Source: Cryptococcus deneoformans JEC21 (taxonomy: Eukaryota > Basidiomycota > Tremellomycetes > Tremellales > Cryptococcaceae). Taken from it: a DNA stretch of 64,000 bases. The notes beneath the pieces are model-generated. The model was not told where the DNA came from. It did no database searches and was given only the letters and a program-made list of their open reading frames with translations. Position numbers and translations under genes: made by a program. The stretch covers positions 552,061 through 616,060 of the forward strand of contig NC_006683.1 in assembly GCF_000091045.1 (NCBI RefSeq). Reading direction: 5' to 3'. Shown here piece after piece: positions 24,501 through 35,263 of the stretch; the stretch's first letter is position 1, and each line of letters starts with the position of its first letter.

Positions 24501-24695
24501 CAATGCTTCCAGCCTAGCTGACTTAGTCCTTTCCCACATTCATTCTGCCTCAACACAGTCTTCCCGAAAGTATCATCTCTGACTGCAGTACCAAGTTTGT
24601 ATCAAAATTCTGGCAACTTGTGACCGACAGGTTAGGTATCAAGCTCAACCTCTCTACTGCCTATCACCCTCAAACAGACAGTCAAACCAAGCGAG
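21538..24695 (+). pseudogene. Old decayed Ty3/gypsy pol (protease, RT, RNase H, part of integrase)
   Basis: Short frames in order spell a pol. First comes a protease-like region (SFIDISLANHP; ADIVLGDDWLAKC). RT follows from about 22320 (SYGAPMFFIPKKDGKFRMVVDYR), with the catalytic box changed from a YxDD to YINN near 22770. RNase H is at about 23280-23560 (HFTRAQLNYPTNEKEFLAI; LTDHHNLSHW; PDALSR). The integrase zinc finger and core pieces lie at about 24020-24690 (CATCQHTK; LSMDFIELLPG; LTKWAIFVPT; STAYHPQTDSQTKR). Many stops and shifts interrupt it, and a 26-bp tandem duplication (CAGCCAGATTATCAG...) lies at about 22508-22560. An insertion separates two integrase blocks near 24330-24440. It is clearly dead, and older than the other elements here. 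Its right end is cut by the LTR at 24696. Confidence 0.8.
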
Positions 24696-25126
24696 TTGTC
24701 AGGGGTGTCATGTAGGTCAGCATAGCTGCCCGGCACTCAACTCGGATGATGTAGAACTCGACAAATGAAAATGAAGGGTTCATGCCTAGCAGAGCCTGAT
24801 GGAAGAATTGCCAGGCTGACAGAACAGAAGCTGGACTTAGAGGAAGGAATAGCCAGGGCCTGAAGGAGCAGGAGCTGGACTAAGGGCTGACTGAAGCGAC
24901 TTAAAAGAAAAGAATGCTCAGAGGCAAGGTAGTGAGAAAGGACAACAGTATTGATTTTCTAAGGACTATGAAAACTATGAAAGACTATCTTCTTATATAC
25001 CTTTCTTTCCTTCTGCTTACTCATCTCTCTCAGGATAAAGATGTTGCTAACTCATGGTGGGAATGGGGCTGTCGGACTGGAGGGGATGAAGAACTCTGAC
25101 CAAGTGTCAAGGAAGAAGAGGTGTCA
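24696..25126 (-). repeat. LTR-like arm, minus orientation, of an inverted pair
   Basis: Begins TGTCAGGGGTGTCATG and pairs in reverse with the right arm ending CGCCCGTGACA at 25737. Shared blocks include CAGCATAGCTGCCCGG, GATGATGTAGAACTCGAC and CTTATATACCTTTC, which is a TATA box read on the minus strand. It interrupts the decayed integrase. I see no 5-bp duplication across the pair (CGAGT left, AGAGG right). Confidence 0.7.
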
Positions 25127-25304
25127 CGATGTTATGTAAGAATCGCACTCTGCGGCGTCTTTAACTGGGCAACGGGATATTATTCCACCTTGTCCCCGAA
25201 GTAACCAAACAAACCTCCACCTCAGACGACCGCGATTTATCGCCCGATTCTTGCAAAATCAACCGAGGCATCTTTCGGCTTGCCTCTTCTTTCGTTTCAC
25301 CTGG

Positions 25305-25737
25305 TCAGCACTCTCCTCTTCTTCCCCAACACTTGGTCAGTGTTCATTTCCCCCCGGTCCGACAGCTCCGTCCCCGCCATGAGTTAGCGATAACTTTCTC
25401 CCGAGAGAGATGAGTAAGCAGAAGGAAGGAAAGGTATATAAGAAGATAGCTTTTCGTAGTTTTCATAGTCCCCAGAAAATCAATACTGTTGTCCTTTCTC
25501 ACTACCTTGCCTCTGAGCATTCTTTCCTTTTAAGTCGCTTCAGTCAGCCCTTAGTCCAGCTCCTGCTCCTTCAGGCCCTGGCTATTCCTCCCTCTAAGTC
25601 CAGCTTCTGTTCCGTCAGCCTTGCAATTCTTCCGTCCGGCTCTGCTAGGCGTGAATCCTTCACTTTCATTCGTCGAGTTCTACATCATCCGAGTTGAGCG
25701 CCGGGCAGCTATGCTGACTGACGTGACGCCCGTGACA
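25305..25737 (+). repeat. LTR-like arm, plus orientation, of an inverted pair
   Basis: This arm mirrors 24696-25126. It has GGTATATAAGAAGATAG as a TATA region (about 25433) and ends GTGACA at 25737. The left limit is approximate. The spacer 25127-25304 between the arms is unassigned. Confidence 0.65.
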
Positions 25738-25996
25738 AGAGGAAGATGCTGATCAGATGAAAAGAAGGAAGGGGCAAGTGTAAGACTCCCAGCAAGCTGG
25801 TAGAGCCCTTACATGGTCAGTTTGTTGATTGTGACCATGTGCTGGTTTATTTTTATTTTCTTCATTTTTTTGCCTTTTGCTTCCATCTTGCATGTGCTCC
25901 CAATGCCAATCCTTGCATGTGACTTCCAGCCACAACCAAGTTATTCGCATGGCACCCACATGGTCTCAGCCATGTGCATCGAGATTTTTCCCCATG
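25738..25996. other. Unassigned DNA before assembly gap
   Basis: About 260 bp with no supported gene. It has several CACATGG/CCATGTG words near 25945-25975. Confidence 0.3.
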
Positions 25997-26100
25997 NNNN
26001 NNNNNNNNNNNNNNNNNNNNNNNNNNNNNNNNNNNNNNNNNNNNNNNNNNNNNNNNNNNNNNNNNNNNNNNNNNNNNNNNNNNNNNNNNNNNNNNNNNNN
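25997..26100. other. Assembly gap (104 N)
   Basis: A run of N. Frames crossing it are not real evidence of coding. The order of the two sides is only as good as the scaffold. Confidence 0.98.
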
Positions 26101-26875
26101 TTTTTTATTATTGCAAGCCTTGTCTTATTAGGCATGAGGTTCCTTATTGTCTCTGGGGCACCAGGGTTTATTTGGTTCAAATTCAGTTCAAGAATGCATT
26201 TATTTTTTGTTCCAGTTCATCATTACGAGTATGCTCACATTGGTACAACACCAATCAATGCCTGCGAAGTACCAAATAGGGAGGGAGGAGCTGGTCAGGA
26301 TGAAGGTGATGACCAAGGGGAAGAAAGCGTGGCCCCTGTCCTTTCTGGGTCTAGTGATGATGGGGAGAGTAGAACAGTGGAGACTGAGGAAGGGAAACGG
26401 ATTGCAGAGGAGGAAGTATACCAAGAAGGGGGCAGCAATGATGAAGGAGTGAGCATAGTGCTGGTATTGTGGGTATTGTGGTCATTTCCTCTCATTTATG
26501 TCCCATATGGCCATGCATAATGTACTGCTCATGACCCCAAACTACATTGTCAAAGGGAAAGGTGCATGCAGTAGGTACAAGAGGGGTACAACTAACAGTT
26601 GAGCAATCTCTGATTGCTACCTATCTCCTGATCCCTTTGGTTCTTGCTGGGAGCCATGTGGAATGATACCATTACCACATGGTAAACCCCCTTTGCCATG
26701 TGGAAGCCATGTGTATCAGGTGACCAGACCACCAGACCCCCTCACCCTTCCCTGGTGGCAGCCCAATCTGGGGGGTTGATGTAAAAAATCTGGGTCTTGC
26801 CTGCCCCTTGCCCTGCCCAGGTAAGTGATCCATCTGAAGAGAGCCTTATTTTATTGCTGCAGTCTCCTGGAGTGT
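26101..26875. other. Unassigned repeat-like DNA
   Basis: No recognised gene. A frame running from the gap to 26520 ends in a Glu/Gly-rich stretch with no known motif. Around 26650-26720 the words CCATGTGG and CCACATGG recur in both orientations, as in subterminal regions of DNA transposons, but no termini were found. Confidence 0.3.
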
Positions 26876-26938
26876 TAAGTATTTCAAATGTAACATTGTA
26901 CACATGGAATGCCACATCATCTGGATGAATACACAACA
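26876..26938 (+). repeat. RT-C-type LTR fragment, left part (host of CACTA-1)
   Basis: TAAGTATTTCAAATGTAAC to ATACACAACA matches the RT-C LTR at about 55297-55372 with a few substitutions. The match resumes at 30286, so this LTR was split by CACTA-1. Confidence 0.8.
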
Positions 26939-27514
26939 CACTGTGGGAAAGGGTCGCCTGGCTCTTCCATGGCAGACGGCGTGGAAGGCCTGCCACCTGG
27001 CATGACGAAAATTTCAGAGCATGCCTATGATTCTGCCATGGCAGGGTGCAGCATGCCGCCTGCCGACGGGCTGCAACTGGGGCGGCGCAGGCCATCTGAT
27101 TTTTGTTTGGTTCATGTGGGTGACATACTGGACCACGTCTGATTCCTCGTCTGAAACCCACATTTCATACCTCAGTACGAACTCCGAGCACCAAACGATT
27201 CTCCTCAAATTCTTTTAAGTTCCACATACTTCTATCTCTGTTTTACCCCTCAAGTCACATCACAATCCTCATAAAATATCTGACCAACAAGCTTGGCTCT
27301 CAGCATCTCTCCAGAAGACTGATATCCATGTATGTCGACAAGAGGAAATCTCATATTGTACATGACTTTGCTGACTTGGCTGGGTGGCGATAGGCTAGTG
27401 TATCTACTCATATTCACTGTTTCGCCCTTTCTCTGAAGCTAAAACCATGGTTCCTTCAGGCTTCTTGAGCTCCTTCTGGTGAGTAGAGGTCCCAATTACC
27501 ATCACCTTGCGAAG

Positions 27515-29761
27515 CTACATGCAGCATGAAGAACTGCTCACATCTTTCACATAGTCGGTCTTATAAGCCTTACTCAAGAGATGCGCCCATTGAGGCTCAG
27601 TCTATAAGTGAAGGGATAAGCATTGTGAGTACATTAGATGAGAGGTTAAGTCAGGATATCTGTCTGACATCGCATCGGTGTAGCCTTTCAAAACTCTAGT
27701 CCACTGCTGATGTCCTCTCTGTCCTGTCGCTGGCAAAGTTATGTGGTACCAGACATGACTTGACCACCGCAACCTCCTTCCCCTCCAGGGACCCTTGGAT
27801 CATTTGTTACCCCAGTCCCCTCAATCACCTCGCTGATTCACAACAACTCCTCTAGCTACCAACAACGAGCCCTTTGGTTCTCATCGTCTCCCAGCCCCTA
27901 CCATTTCTTCTACACATGCCTCACCTTCTATCCATAATCAGTCACTAACATCAGCAGAGGGTCATCAGATGCCTCGTGACATTTGCTGAGGGAGAGTGAC
28001 TCCCAGTTTTTCTTGATCCACTGACAGAACTGCAAAGTGGCATTAGTGACTGACTGTTACGACTCGTCCCCAACAAGGGTCCGGCCTTGGAGACGAGATA
28101 GAAAGCCGTAGTTTAACTAAGCAATGAGATATATGTATGATATACCTCTTGACACTTGTCTGTTGGCGTATGGTATAGGGCAGAGGTATATTCGCTTGGG
28201 AAGATCAGGCAAGCTTATATACTAGTGGAGTAAGTTTATGTCGAAGGTGGTGCAAGGTAAGACGAGAGTGAGCACTGGGAGCTCGAGGACCTTTCGCAAA
28301 GTAACTTATGAAATATTGATTTTCGAGGGGAAGAAGATCAAGATCGAGGACAGAGCTCCCCTTTATATACTTCTACAGAAATCTATTTATATCCTTTGAG
28401 GTCCAGCTGGAGGTCCAGTTCTTTTCTTGGAGGTCCAACTGGAGGTCCAGCTGGACCTTCTTATCTGAATCGGATCTTGCCTTCCTATTATGTAACTCCC
28501 CCTATGATATCCGTCTTATCTCTTCTTCTTTGTGCAGGCTCGTGACACTGACCTGCGCCTGAGAAACTGACCAAATACTCACACAGTACGCGTCCTTCCC
28601 AGGATCCTCTTCTCATCCACCTCCTTCTTGGATTGCCTGCCGCACTTGCATTTGGCGATGTTCTTCAAGTAGGCCACCATTCGATCCCTGGTTTCCTCCG
28701 TCAAAGGACACTCGAGTTTAAGGCTCTTCCTATCGTCTTCACAGGCCTTGACAGCTACATCAACGAGGTTACCGAAGCTAATTCCGAGAAATCAGTAGCT
28801 GCTATGGGAAAGGCCCTAAAGATGCTACTCACAAGGCGTTCCTCAAGTTCTCCCAGTTTGGCCTCCACAAGACCTTCCTGCTTTTGGGATCTTCTACATA
28901 ACCGTTAGGAGCTTCCTTGGGATCATAGTTGGGCCATTTGTCTTATACAGGCTTTTGTCACCAGAAGGAGGCATATCGATAATCCTGTGCATGTTTGCAT
29001 GGACCCAGTGGTACATTCAAGGCAAGCAATGAGCTCAATTCATCATAACCAACAGTCAGGACTCACCTCAAGCTCTCTGTTCTTTGGCCAGGCACTGGTC
29101 TTCCTTCGCTTCCTCATTCTATCCTCCTCTATCCCTTGGATATTGTTAGCTCGTTCCAGCACTGACATCTGCACCTTTAGCTCTTCCATATCCTCCATCA
29201 CACTGACGAAAGCTTTTTGATAGCAATGAGCAACAGCAAGGGAGGACCTCAGGCAGGAATTTAACCAGTCGATCTTGTTCATGATTTCTATAAGGTCGGT
29301 CATGGCTTGAGGCAAGTGATGACCAAGAGCTTGAGCCATGGCGGGGCCATTGCTGAAGTCCTGCTCTCGGAATGTTGTCATAGGTCGCTGCTGGAAAGAA
29401 GAGCGAGCATCCAAGTTCTTCTCGAGCATATCGAGACAAGCAGCTGCATTGGCCGGGCTATCGATGGAGAGAATGGGATCATCGATGGGCTGGATCACAT
29501 TGGGCGGTTTAGGGTGGGCGAAGAAGGACCTAGCTGGGGTAACGGGGGAAAGGGAGGGGAACGCAGTAGGTGATTTGTCGAACGCAAGTGATGACACTGA
29601 TGAGCGGTAACAGTTGGTATCCTGGGTCCCAAGCAGAGTACGAAGATCCTGAGTGGAAGAAAGGGCCAGGCTGAAGGATGTGTGTCAGTAGAAGGGGGTG
29701 GTAGAATGTAGGTAACTGCAAATACCCAGAAAATTGCAAAGAATCCTACTGGTAGGAACAT
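27515..29761 (-). pseudogene. Unrecognised multi-exon gene inside CACTA-1
   Basis: Minus-strand exons that join cleanly are 29761-29726, 29648-29067, 28984-28833, 28777-28585 and from 28029 leftward. The ATG at 29761 is the first after a CTATATAAG box near 29910. Exon 2 (194 codons) has helix-forming sequence (VSVMEDMEELKVQMSVLERAN) and a basic KRRKTSAWPK. Exon 3 contains KWPNYDPKEAPNGYVEDP and VLWRPNWENLRNA. Exon 4 contains a Cys pair (AKCKCGRQSKK), and exon 5 FCQWIKKNWESLSL. A last part reads VWYHITLPATG and GYTDAMSDRYPDL. Joins between 27940 and 27790 are unclear, and the stop may be at 27602 or 27515. Two in-frame stops in exon 3 (TGA 28960-28958, TAA 28945-28943) suggest this copy is dead. 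I do not recognise the family. A tnpA-like accessory protein or a captured host gene are both possible. Confidence 0.55.
28055..28547 (-). repeat. Solo LTR of RT-B, inserted in an intron of the CACTA-1 gene
   Basis: It starts TGTTACGACTCGTCCCC and ends GCTCGTGACA, with a perfect 5-bp duplication CTGAC at 28050-28054 and 28548-28552. It sits between the donor at 28584 and the acceptor at 28030. Removing it and one CTGAC leaves an ordinary 57-bp intron. Confidence 0.92.
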
Positions 29762-30285
29762 ATCACCTTTATGATTATAAATATTAGTATTTATTTGGAG
29801 AGGTGGGGAATCGAACCCCAGTTTGAAGATCAGCTGTTGAGAAGGGTAGAGATGGTAGGAATAGCAAGGAAAGGAGCAACAAATTACGATCTTTAGAAGT
29901 CACTTATATAGCATTGCATGGGTGAAGGGGGCAGGGATTGTGTAACCTTCTAGAAATGTCTATGCATTACAGATAGAAAGTGGAAGGACAATCATCGAGA
30001 AAGCATTGGATGCCGGCATACATAGGATACCAATTGATCACGTGACGAATGCATGTATCCATAATTCTGTACCTGCTCTGAACCCAGCCTGGAATGTTCC
30101 CTGACACCTGCCTGAAACTGGATTTCATGCGGTCTGAATCTGCCACAGACACATGCGGGTGCCATGTGGCCTATCCCCTGTCTGAACCCCCAAAATGACC
30201 ATCTGATTCTGTCATGTCAAGGCAGTCGCAGAGCAGCTCCTTCTGCATTGCGACCTCAAAAATCAGGCAAGAAATTCCCACAGTG

Positions 30286-30514
30286 ACAAATATAGCTGAA
30301 TACTCATACAGCTTATACATGGGAATGCATGCATGTAAATGCACTGCATAAATTCCTGCATGTAAATGCAATGCATAAATTCCTGCATGTAAATGCAATG
30401 CATAAATTCCTGCATGTAAATGCAATGCATAAATTCCTGCATATGCAATATGCATAGGAAGATGCATGCACAAAGACTGCATGCATAGGGGATAAATGAG
30501 TATAGTGCTCTGCA
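30286..30514 (+). repeat. RT-C-type LTR fragment, right part with 27-bp repeats
   Basis: Continues the LTR interrupted at 26938 (ACAAATATAGCTGAATACTC...). It contains about four 27-bp units of TGCATGTAAATGCAATGCAT (about 30355-30455), where the RT-C LTR at 55.4 kb has about two. It ends at GTGCTCTGCA, just short of the expected CTTACA terminus. Confidence 0.85.
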
Positions 30515-30538
30515 TTGATCATAATGGCTGTGTTTGAC

Positions 30539-30673
30539 TGTAATAGGCTAGCCTCCGACCCAGTTGACCCACATCTCATGAGGTCACCACTTTCCCCAGC
30601 TTCTATTTTTCGAGCCACATTTCAATTTACTTCTGCTCCTTTCCTCCAAGTTGCATGCATCAAATTGCATCTG
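30539..30673 (+). repeat. RT-A-type LTR fragment (host of CACTA-2)
   Basis: TGTAATAGGCTAGCCTCCGACC onward matches the first part of the RT-A LTR at 35543 (GGCTAGCCTCTGACCCAG, TTTCAATTTACTTC, AAATTGCATCTG). It stops where CACTA-2 begins. Confidence 0.85.
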
Positions 30674-31222
30674 CACTGTGGGAATGCGATGCCTGCACCT
30701 TTTTGGACCAGGCTATGCCAGCGCACCTGGCCCAGTCTATACCGATTTTTCAGGGTCTTTTGATTGCTCCTGTCCTAACCAGGGGGTAGGCACGCGGCTT
30801 GTCCTCCCCTGCTCCTGCGAGGTTTCCATGCGGACTGATCCTGCTTGGTTCATGCATCAGACCAGGGAAGGTTCACTGCTCCTTTTGGACCATGAATAAA
30901 TATCTCATCTGCTCCACCTCATTCCATGCCACCTGTTACTGCTGAGACTCCAGATCAGATAACTAACAGATATGCATGTAAAAAAATGCTTATTAAGTTA
31001 TTTCTTCTCTTGTTGTTGTCATGTTGTTCATTTGTTGTTTGTTGCTTTCTTCTCTTCTTCCCAAGTCCTCCACCATTCCACCACTCTCGTCATACTCTGA
31101 CATTCTTCACCACCATTGACCCAAATCATATACTACTGTCACCCTGCCAAGATCTGTAACACCACTCTCAACCATCATCTCAAACAATAGAACTATTTCA
31201 AAACAAGTATCTTGTCTGCATT

Positions 31223-34200
31223 ATGGCTGACTGTTCTCATTATAGTAGCAGGCCCCGTGTACATCCATATCATGACGGCAAAGGCAGTATCGAGGCTCGA
31301 ACTATCCAGCCCAGTATGAAAATTGTAAGTAATGCCAGTGATGGATCATTATATGGCGATCCTGATAACTGAGCTATTATGATTTTCTAGGGTTCGAGGT
31401 CTCAAGTTTGCTGCTGCTGTCCTGAGTGTCCCCTTGATGGAAGAATCATGCAATATAGAACTTGGCTAACACATTCTGGTAGCTTGATGTCAAGTAGGGA
31501 GCCATCCGGGGTGACCTCTTCCAACTCCATTGTTTTTTTCTGATGAGCTAGCAGCAACTACTGCGCCGGTCATTGCTACATCCTCTGTTCTCATGGATGA
31601 TGCCAAACCATCCTTCACATCTTTCAACTCTATTCAATCACTTGGTGATGGACAGGGCCTAGGCTCAGATCGTTCCCCGGGCCCTTTGGGGGAAATGACA
31701 GACAACGGGAACGGTATAAACAATGACAACTTTCCGTATGTGGGAAAACCTTTCCTCAACTGTGACCTGGACAGTGCCCTGCCTTTGACAGAGAGTCACA
31801 CAATCTGGACAGCATCCTCGCCAAATGGCCAACCAAGGTCGCCGATTGTCTCATTCCTTCTTGCAACTCTGATAATGATTGCTCAGCGTTTTATCCCCCA
31901 CAAACAAAAGGGCCACTACTCGCAAGTCTAATGGCTATTTTCACTGTACTACTTACAACTTTTGTGGGATTGCCGCAGCGTTTTGGAGATATGGTCAGAG
32001 CCATCATACAAGTCCTCGTCAAAGTGGCTGTTTCAGAGGATCGGGAATCACTGCGCTTGAGGGTACAAGAAAATAAAGATCTCATGGATTCCACTCATGA
32101 AGAAATGCTTCGCATTCTCAATGCCCCAATCAACACCTCATCTTCCAGCATTCTCAAAAATGTCAAGTCCTTGTATCGCCAGCTTGATATCGATCCAGCC
32201 CTGATAATCCATCTGAAATGTCCGATGAAAGACTGTCAAAATGTCCTGTACGACATCATATCGCGAGATGGTTGGGAAAGAATCCCGGACAAGTGTCCGG
32301 AATGTGCTTCACTGCTGAAGGAAAATGGCAAGCTGACAACAGAATTCTTCGGGCAGCGAACTTTGCAGGATGAATTGGAGTATCTTTTCTCTATTGATGG
32401 GGTAGAGCGACTCATGGAGCAGCAAGAAATAATTCGTGCTCACCAAAGGGAGCGTGATAACTCAATGGACCAGCCACGATACCTTCAGAACGCCAAAACT
32501 GGTAAGATCCTTCATCACCAACTTGATGTCTTGTTATGTCAACTGTGGAGGCGAGCGTGAGAAGGGGGCTCTTCTTTTGACTATTAATATATCCATCGAT
32601 TGGGCGGACCCATCCAAATCTTGCAATCGGTCGCCTCGCTCCATGGGCCCCATTTTCTGCCAGTTGGCTGATCTTCCCAACCAGTATCAATCGCAGTTTG
32701 GGTTCATGATGCTCATGGGCATAACGCCAGGACCACATGAGCCTCCTGGCGTTCTTCTACATCGACTGTTGCTTCCTTTGGCCATAGAGCTTCTCACCGC
32801 AGGTGCGGATGGGCTCTGGATCAAAACACCAAACTATAGACAGGGTAAGTAAGCCATACTGCTGATGAATTATATTAGCTCACTAGTTCATAGGATGAAA
32901 GGTCTTTGTCAGAGTTGGTACTATTTGCTGTGATCGTCCTGCTGCCGTTGCTGTTACTGGCAGCCCACACTTCACAAAGAAGGATTCTCCCTGCATGAAA
33001 TGCACTGTACCACGCAACCGCTTATATAGCTCGGCATTGCATTCCCCTTGAAATGGTGCTGAACATTCTCAAGCGATGCTAGCACAGCAGCGCGAATTCC
33101 TGAAACAGTTTGAGCAAGCCCCCCAAACTGCACAGCAACCTCATGTTGCTCGCTGTGCAGGCTGCCAAACTCAAGCGACTTGGGCGGCAGTGGATACCAT
33201 GGAGCAATCTATCTTCAAGGTACCCAGTCATCTGTCAGTGTTTGACCTTTTCCCAGATTTCGATAAAGTTCAACTTGCTGTTGTTGACCTGATGCATGCC
33301 CTACTCAAAGGAGTTCTTCCCTTCTATATTCGACAGGTCTGTATTTTGGGGCGGTACTGCGCTTTACCTCCAGCAGGTTGGGAGATGGACAATGACAGAG
33401 GCAGTGTCGCCTCATTAAATCTGGAGGATGAAGGGTTCGAGGATGTGATAGACCGAATGGTGGAAAGAGGGAGGGAATCGGAGGATCCCAATATGATCGC
33501 AAGATTGCATCAATATGCCGTGAGTGTTCTGCCACCTGGGAAAGCAGATGGGAAACCCGTTCTCACCAAGAAACTCCTGCCTAGCCTAGAGGAAATGATG
33601 GAAAACGTCATATTCCCTCCCTACATCGACAGAATAGGTAAAGGGTTCTTTACTAAACAAGCCAAACCCACCGCTGCACAGTGGAGAACATTTGGTGAAC
33701 TTCTCGGCCCTCTTATTTTCCCGTGGTTATGGGCAGAAGCTGCTGCTGCGGGGAGGCCTCTGCCCCAAGAAGAATTAATGGCCTGCTTGAAGCTTTTTGC
33801 GGTTGTGCAGGGCACTTTGCAATCCGCCATCTCAGAGACCCAAGTCGATCGCCTCTGACTTCTCATCAACAAATTCCGTGACCTTGTCGCCAGGCTCCAT
33901 CCTTTCCTGCCCTCCCATGTGACAAATTTCCATGTCATACAACACATCCCAGATGACATACTGTCTCACGGACCAGTGTACGGATGGTGGCTATTTGCCC
34001 TGGAACGACTGAATGGTCATATAAAGCATATCAATATGAGTGGCAGGAACATCTTTCAAGAGCAAGTCGTCAAGCTCTGGGCCTTACTACGCCAACGTAT
34101 GGCTCTTCTTCGTCTCAAAAATGCGGTCAGCTCTGAAATAGATCCCACCCATGAGAAGGAGTTGCACAAAGAGCTTGTCGAGGGCTTCAAGCTTGGCGGG

Positions 34201-34998
34201 ATAGATCTGGCCAACGATAATACTGCTGATAACCTTCATCTTTATGATAGCAGCAGTCTTGATCAGGAATTTTCAATTGATCTTTTGATCAAAGGCTCAA
34301 GAAGCATCGAAGCTCATCCAGACAAGGCGGTCTTTGAAAACTTCATGATTTATCTTCAGCAACATAATGCCTCCGTGTCACACCATAACTCCCCCACACA
34401 TAATACATGGTCTGCCTTGGACTCTTTCTATTTTCATAGTGAACTCGCTGTTCGATGTTACTGTTTCCGACCTTTGGATCCTACATTCACAGAGAATTGG
34501 TCGCTGGATGCTGCTCGCGAAATCCCCTGCCTACTCCAAGAAAACATGCCTGTTTGTTTGTTGAGTGCCACCCATCCCTTCGCAGGTTTGTCGACTTCCA
34601 TGAGGCAACCATGACAGGAATTTTATGGACCGTCTTCACCCACATTCAATGGAACACGGATGGACATATATTATCTAGGGAGATGTGGGGTGTTTTGAGG
34701 TGGTTTAAATGGAGCACAGCTCGAAATTTCGGGTTCAATCAGGAGTAAGTTTTGATGTGATAGTGACAATGGCTGTGACAATGGCTGACTTGAGCATAGG
34801 AAAACTTTAGATATACAGATTTTCCGAGACAACGAGCTTTTTGAGCCCTTTTTTTATCCCATCAATGATCGAACTATCCAATCAATACACCCTGTAGCCT
34901 TAGTCAGGGTTCCTCAAATGCCCGTTGATCCAAATGGTCCTTGGGTCATTGCAACGATACCGATTGCAAGAGTGAGTAGCGTCTCATCATTCCGATAG
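31223..34998 (+). pseudogene. tnp2-like (CACTA) transposase, broken
   Basis: The exons include 31223-31324, 31391-31478, about 31556-32502 (with a shift near 31790), 32551 to about 32848, and pieces to 34998. A Cys/His cluster lies near the N-terminus (VCCCCPECPLDG, then a His in WLTHSG). The DDE-type tnp2 block follows: SQFGFMMLMGITPGPHEPPG, a downstream CDRPAAVAVTGSPHF with CxxC, then FDLFPDFDKVQLAVVDLMHAL and YGWWLFALERLNGHIKHIN. This matches the order in plant and fungal tnp2 transposases, which excise and insert CACTA elements. The copy is inactive: in-frame TGA at 33049 and 33856 and frameshifts near 31790 and 34550 (at a TTTGTTTG repeat). Confidence 0.75.
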
Positions 34999-35263
34999 AC
35001 AAGGTGCTCATCCTTTCCATTTGCTAGCATACATTAGTAATGGCATTGTTTCTTTACTGATAAATCTGATTTCAAGACATCCCCATAGTGGTGAAGATGT
35101 GTACTTCAATCACAGTATGTAAGTTATCTCATCCTCATTCAACCAAGCAATACACTTTCCTAACCATATTTAACTTCATTCCCTTCTTATTTAACTTCAA
35201 TTGTACCAACTTATTTACTACCAATTCACCATCTGCAAACGAGTACCCCTCCTTCCCATTGCT

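Larger units (their letters stand above)
26939..30285. mobile_element. CACTA-1, a complete CACTA/EnSpm-like DNA transposon
   Basis: The left end is CACTGTGGGAA at 26939-26949 and the right end is TTCCCACAGTG at 30275-30285, a perfect 11-bp inverted repeat. Both ends have GCCTG placed a few bases further in. ACA at 26936-26938 is repeated at 30286-30288, the 3-bp target duplication expected of the CACTA superfamily. The two flanks join into one RT-C-type LTR, which confirms the boundaries. Subterminal words such as CATCTGATT and GATTCTGCCATGG recur near both ends. The 3347-bp element carries one minus-strand multi-exon gene and a later solo RT-B LTR. It encodes no tnp2-like transposase, so it is probably mobilised in trans. 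Confidence 0.85.

Noticed and set aside
26742..27161. 139-residue minus-strand frame across the left end of CACTA-1
   Set aside because: It crosses the exact boundary between the RT-C-type LTR and the transposon and has no motif.
29812..29832. GGTTCGATTCCCC on the minus strand with a TGGGG/CCCCA stem, like the T-arm and B-box of a tRNA gene
   Set aside because: No matching acceptor stem, D-arm or anticodon arm can be folded upstream. The sequence lies in the 5' leader of the CACTA-1 gene. Probably coincidence or a small tRNA remnant.
30263..30448. Repetitive Met/Gln/Phe peptide frame
   Set aside because: Produced by the 27-bp LTR repeat, which is a multiple of three.
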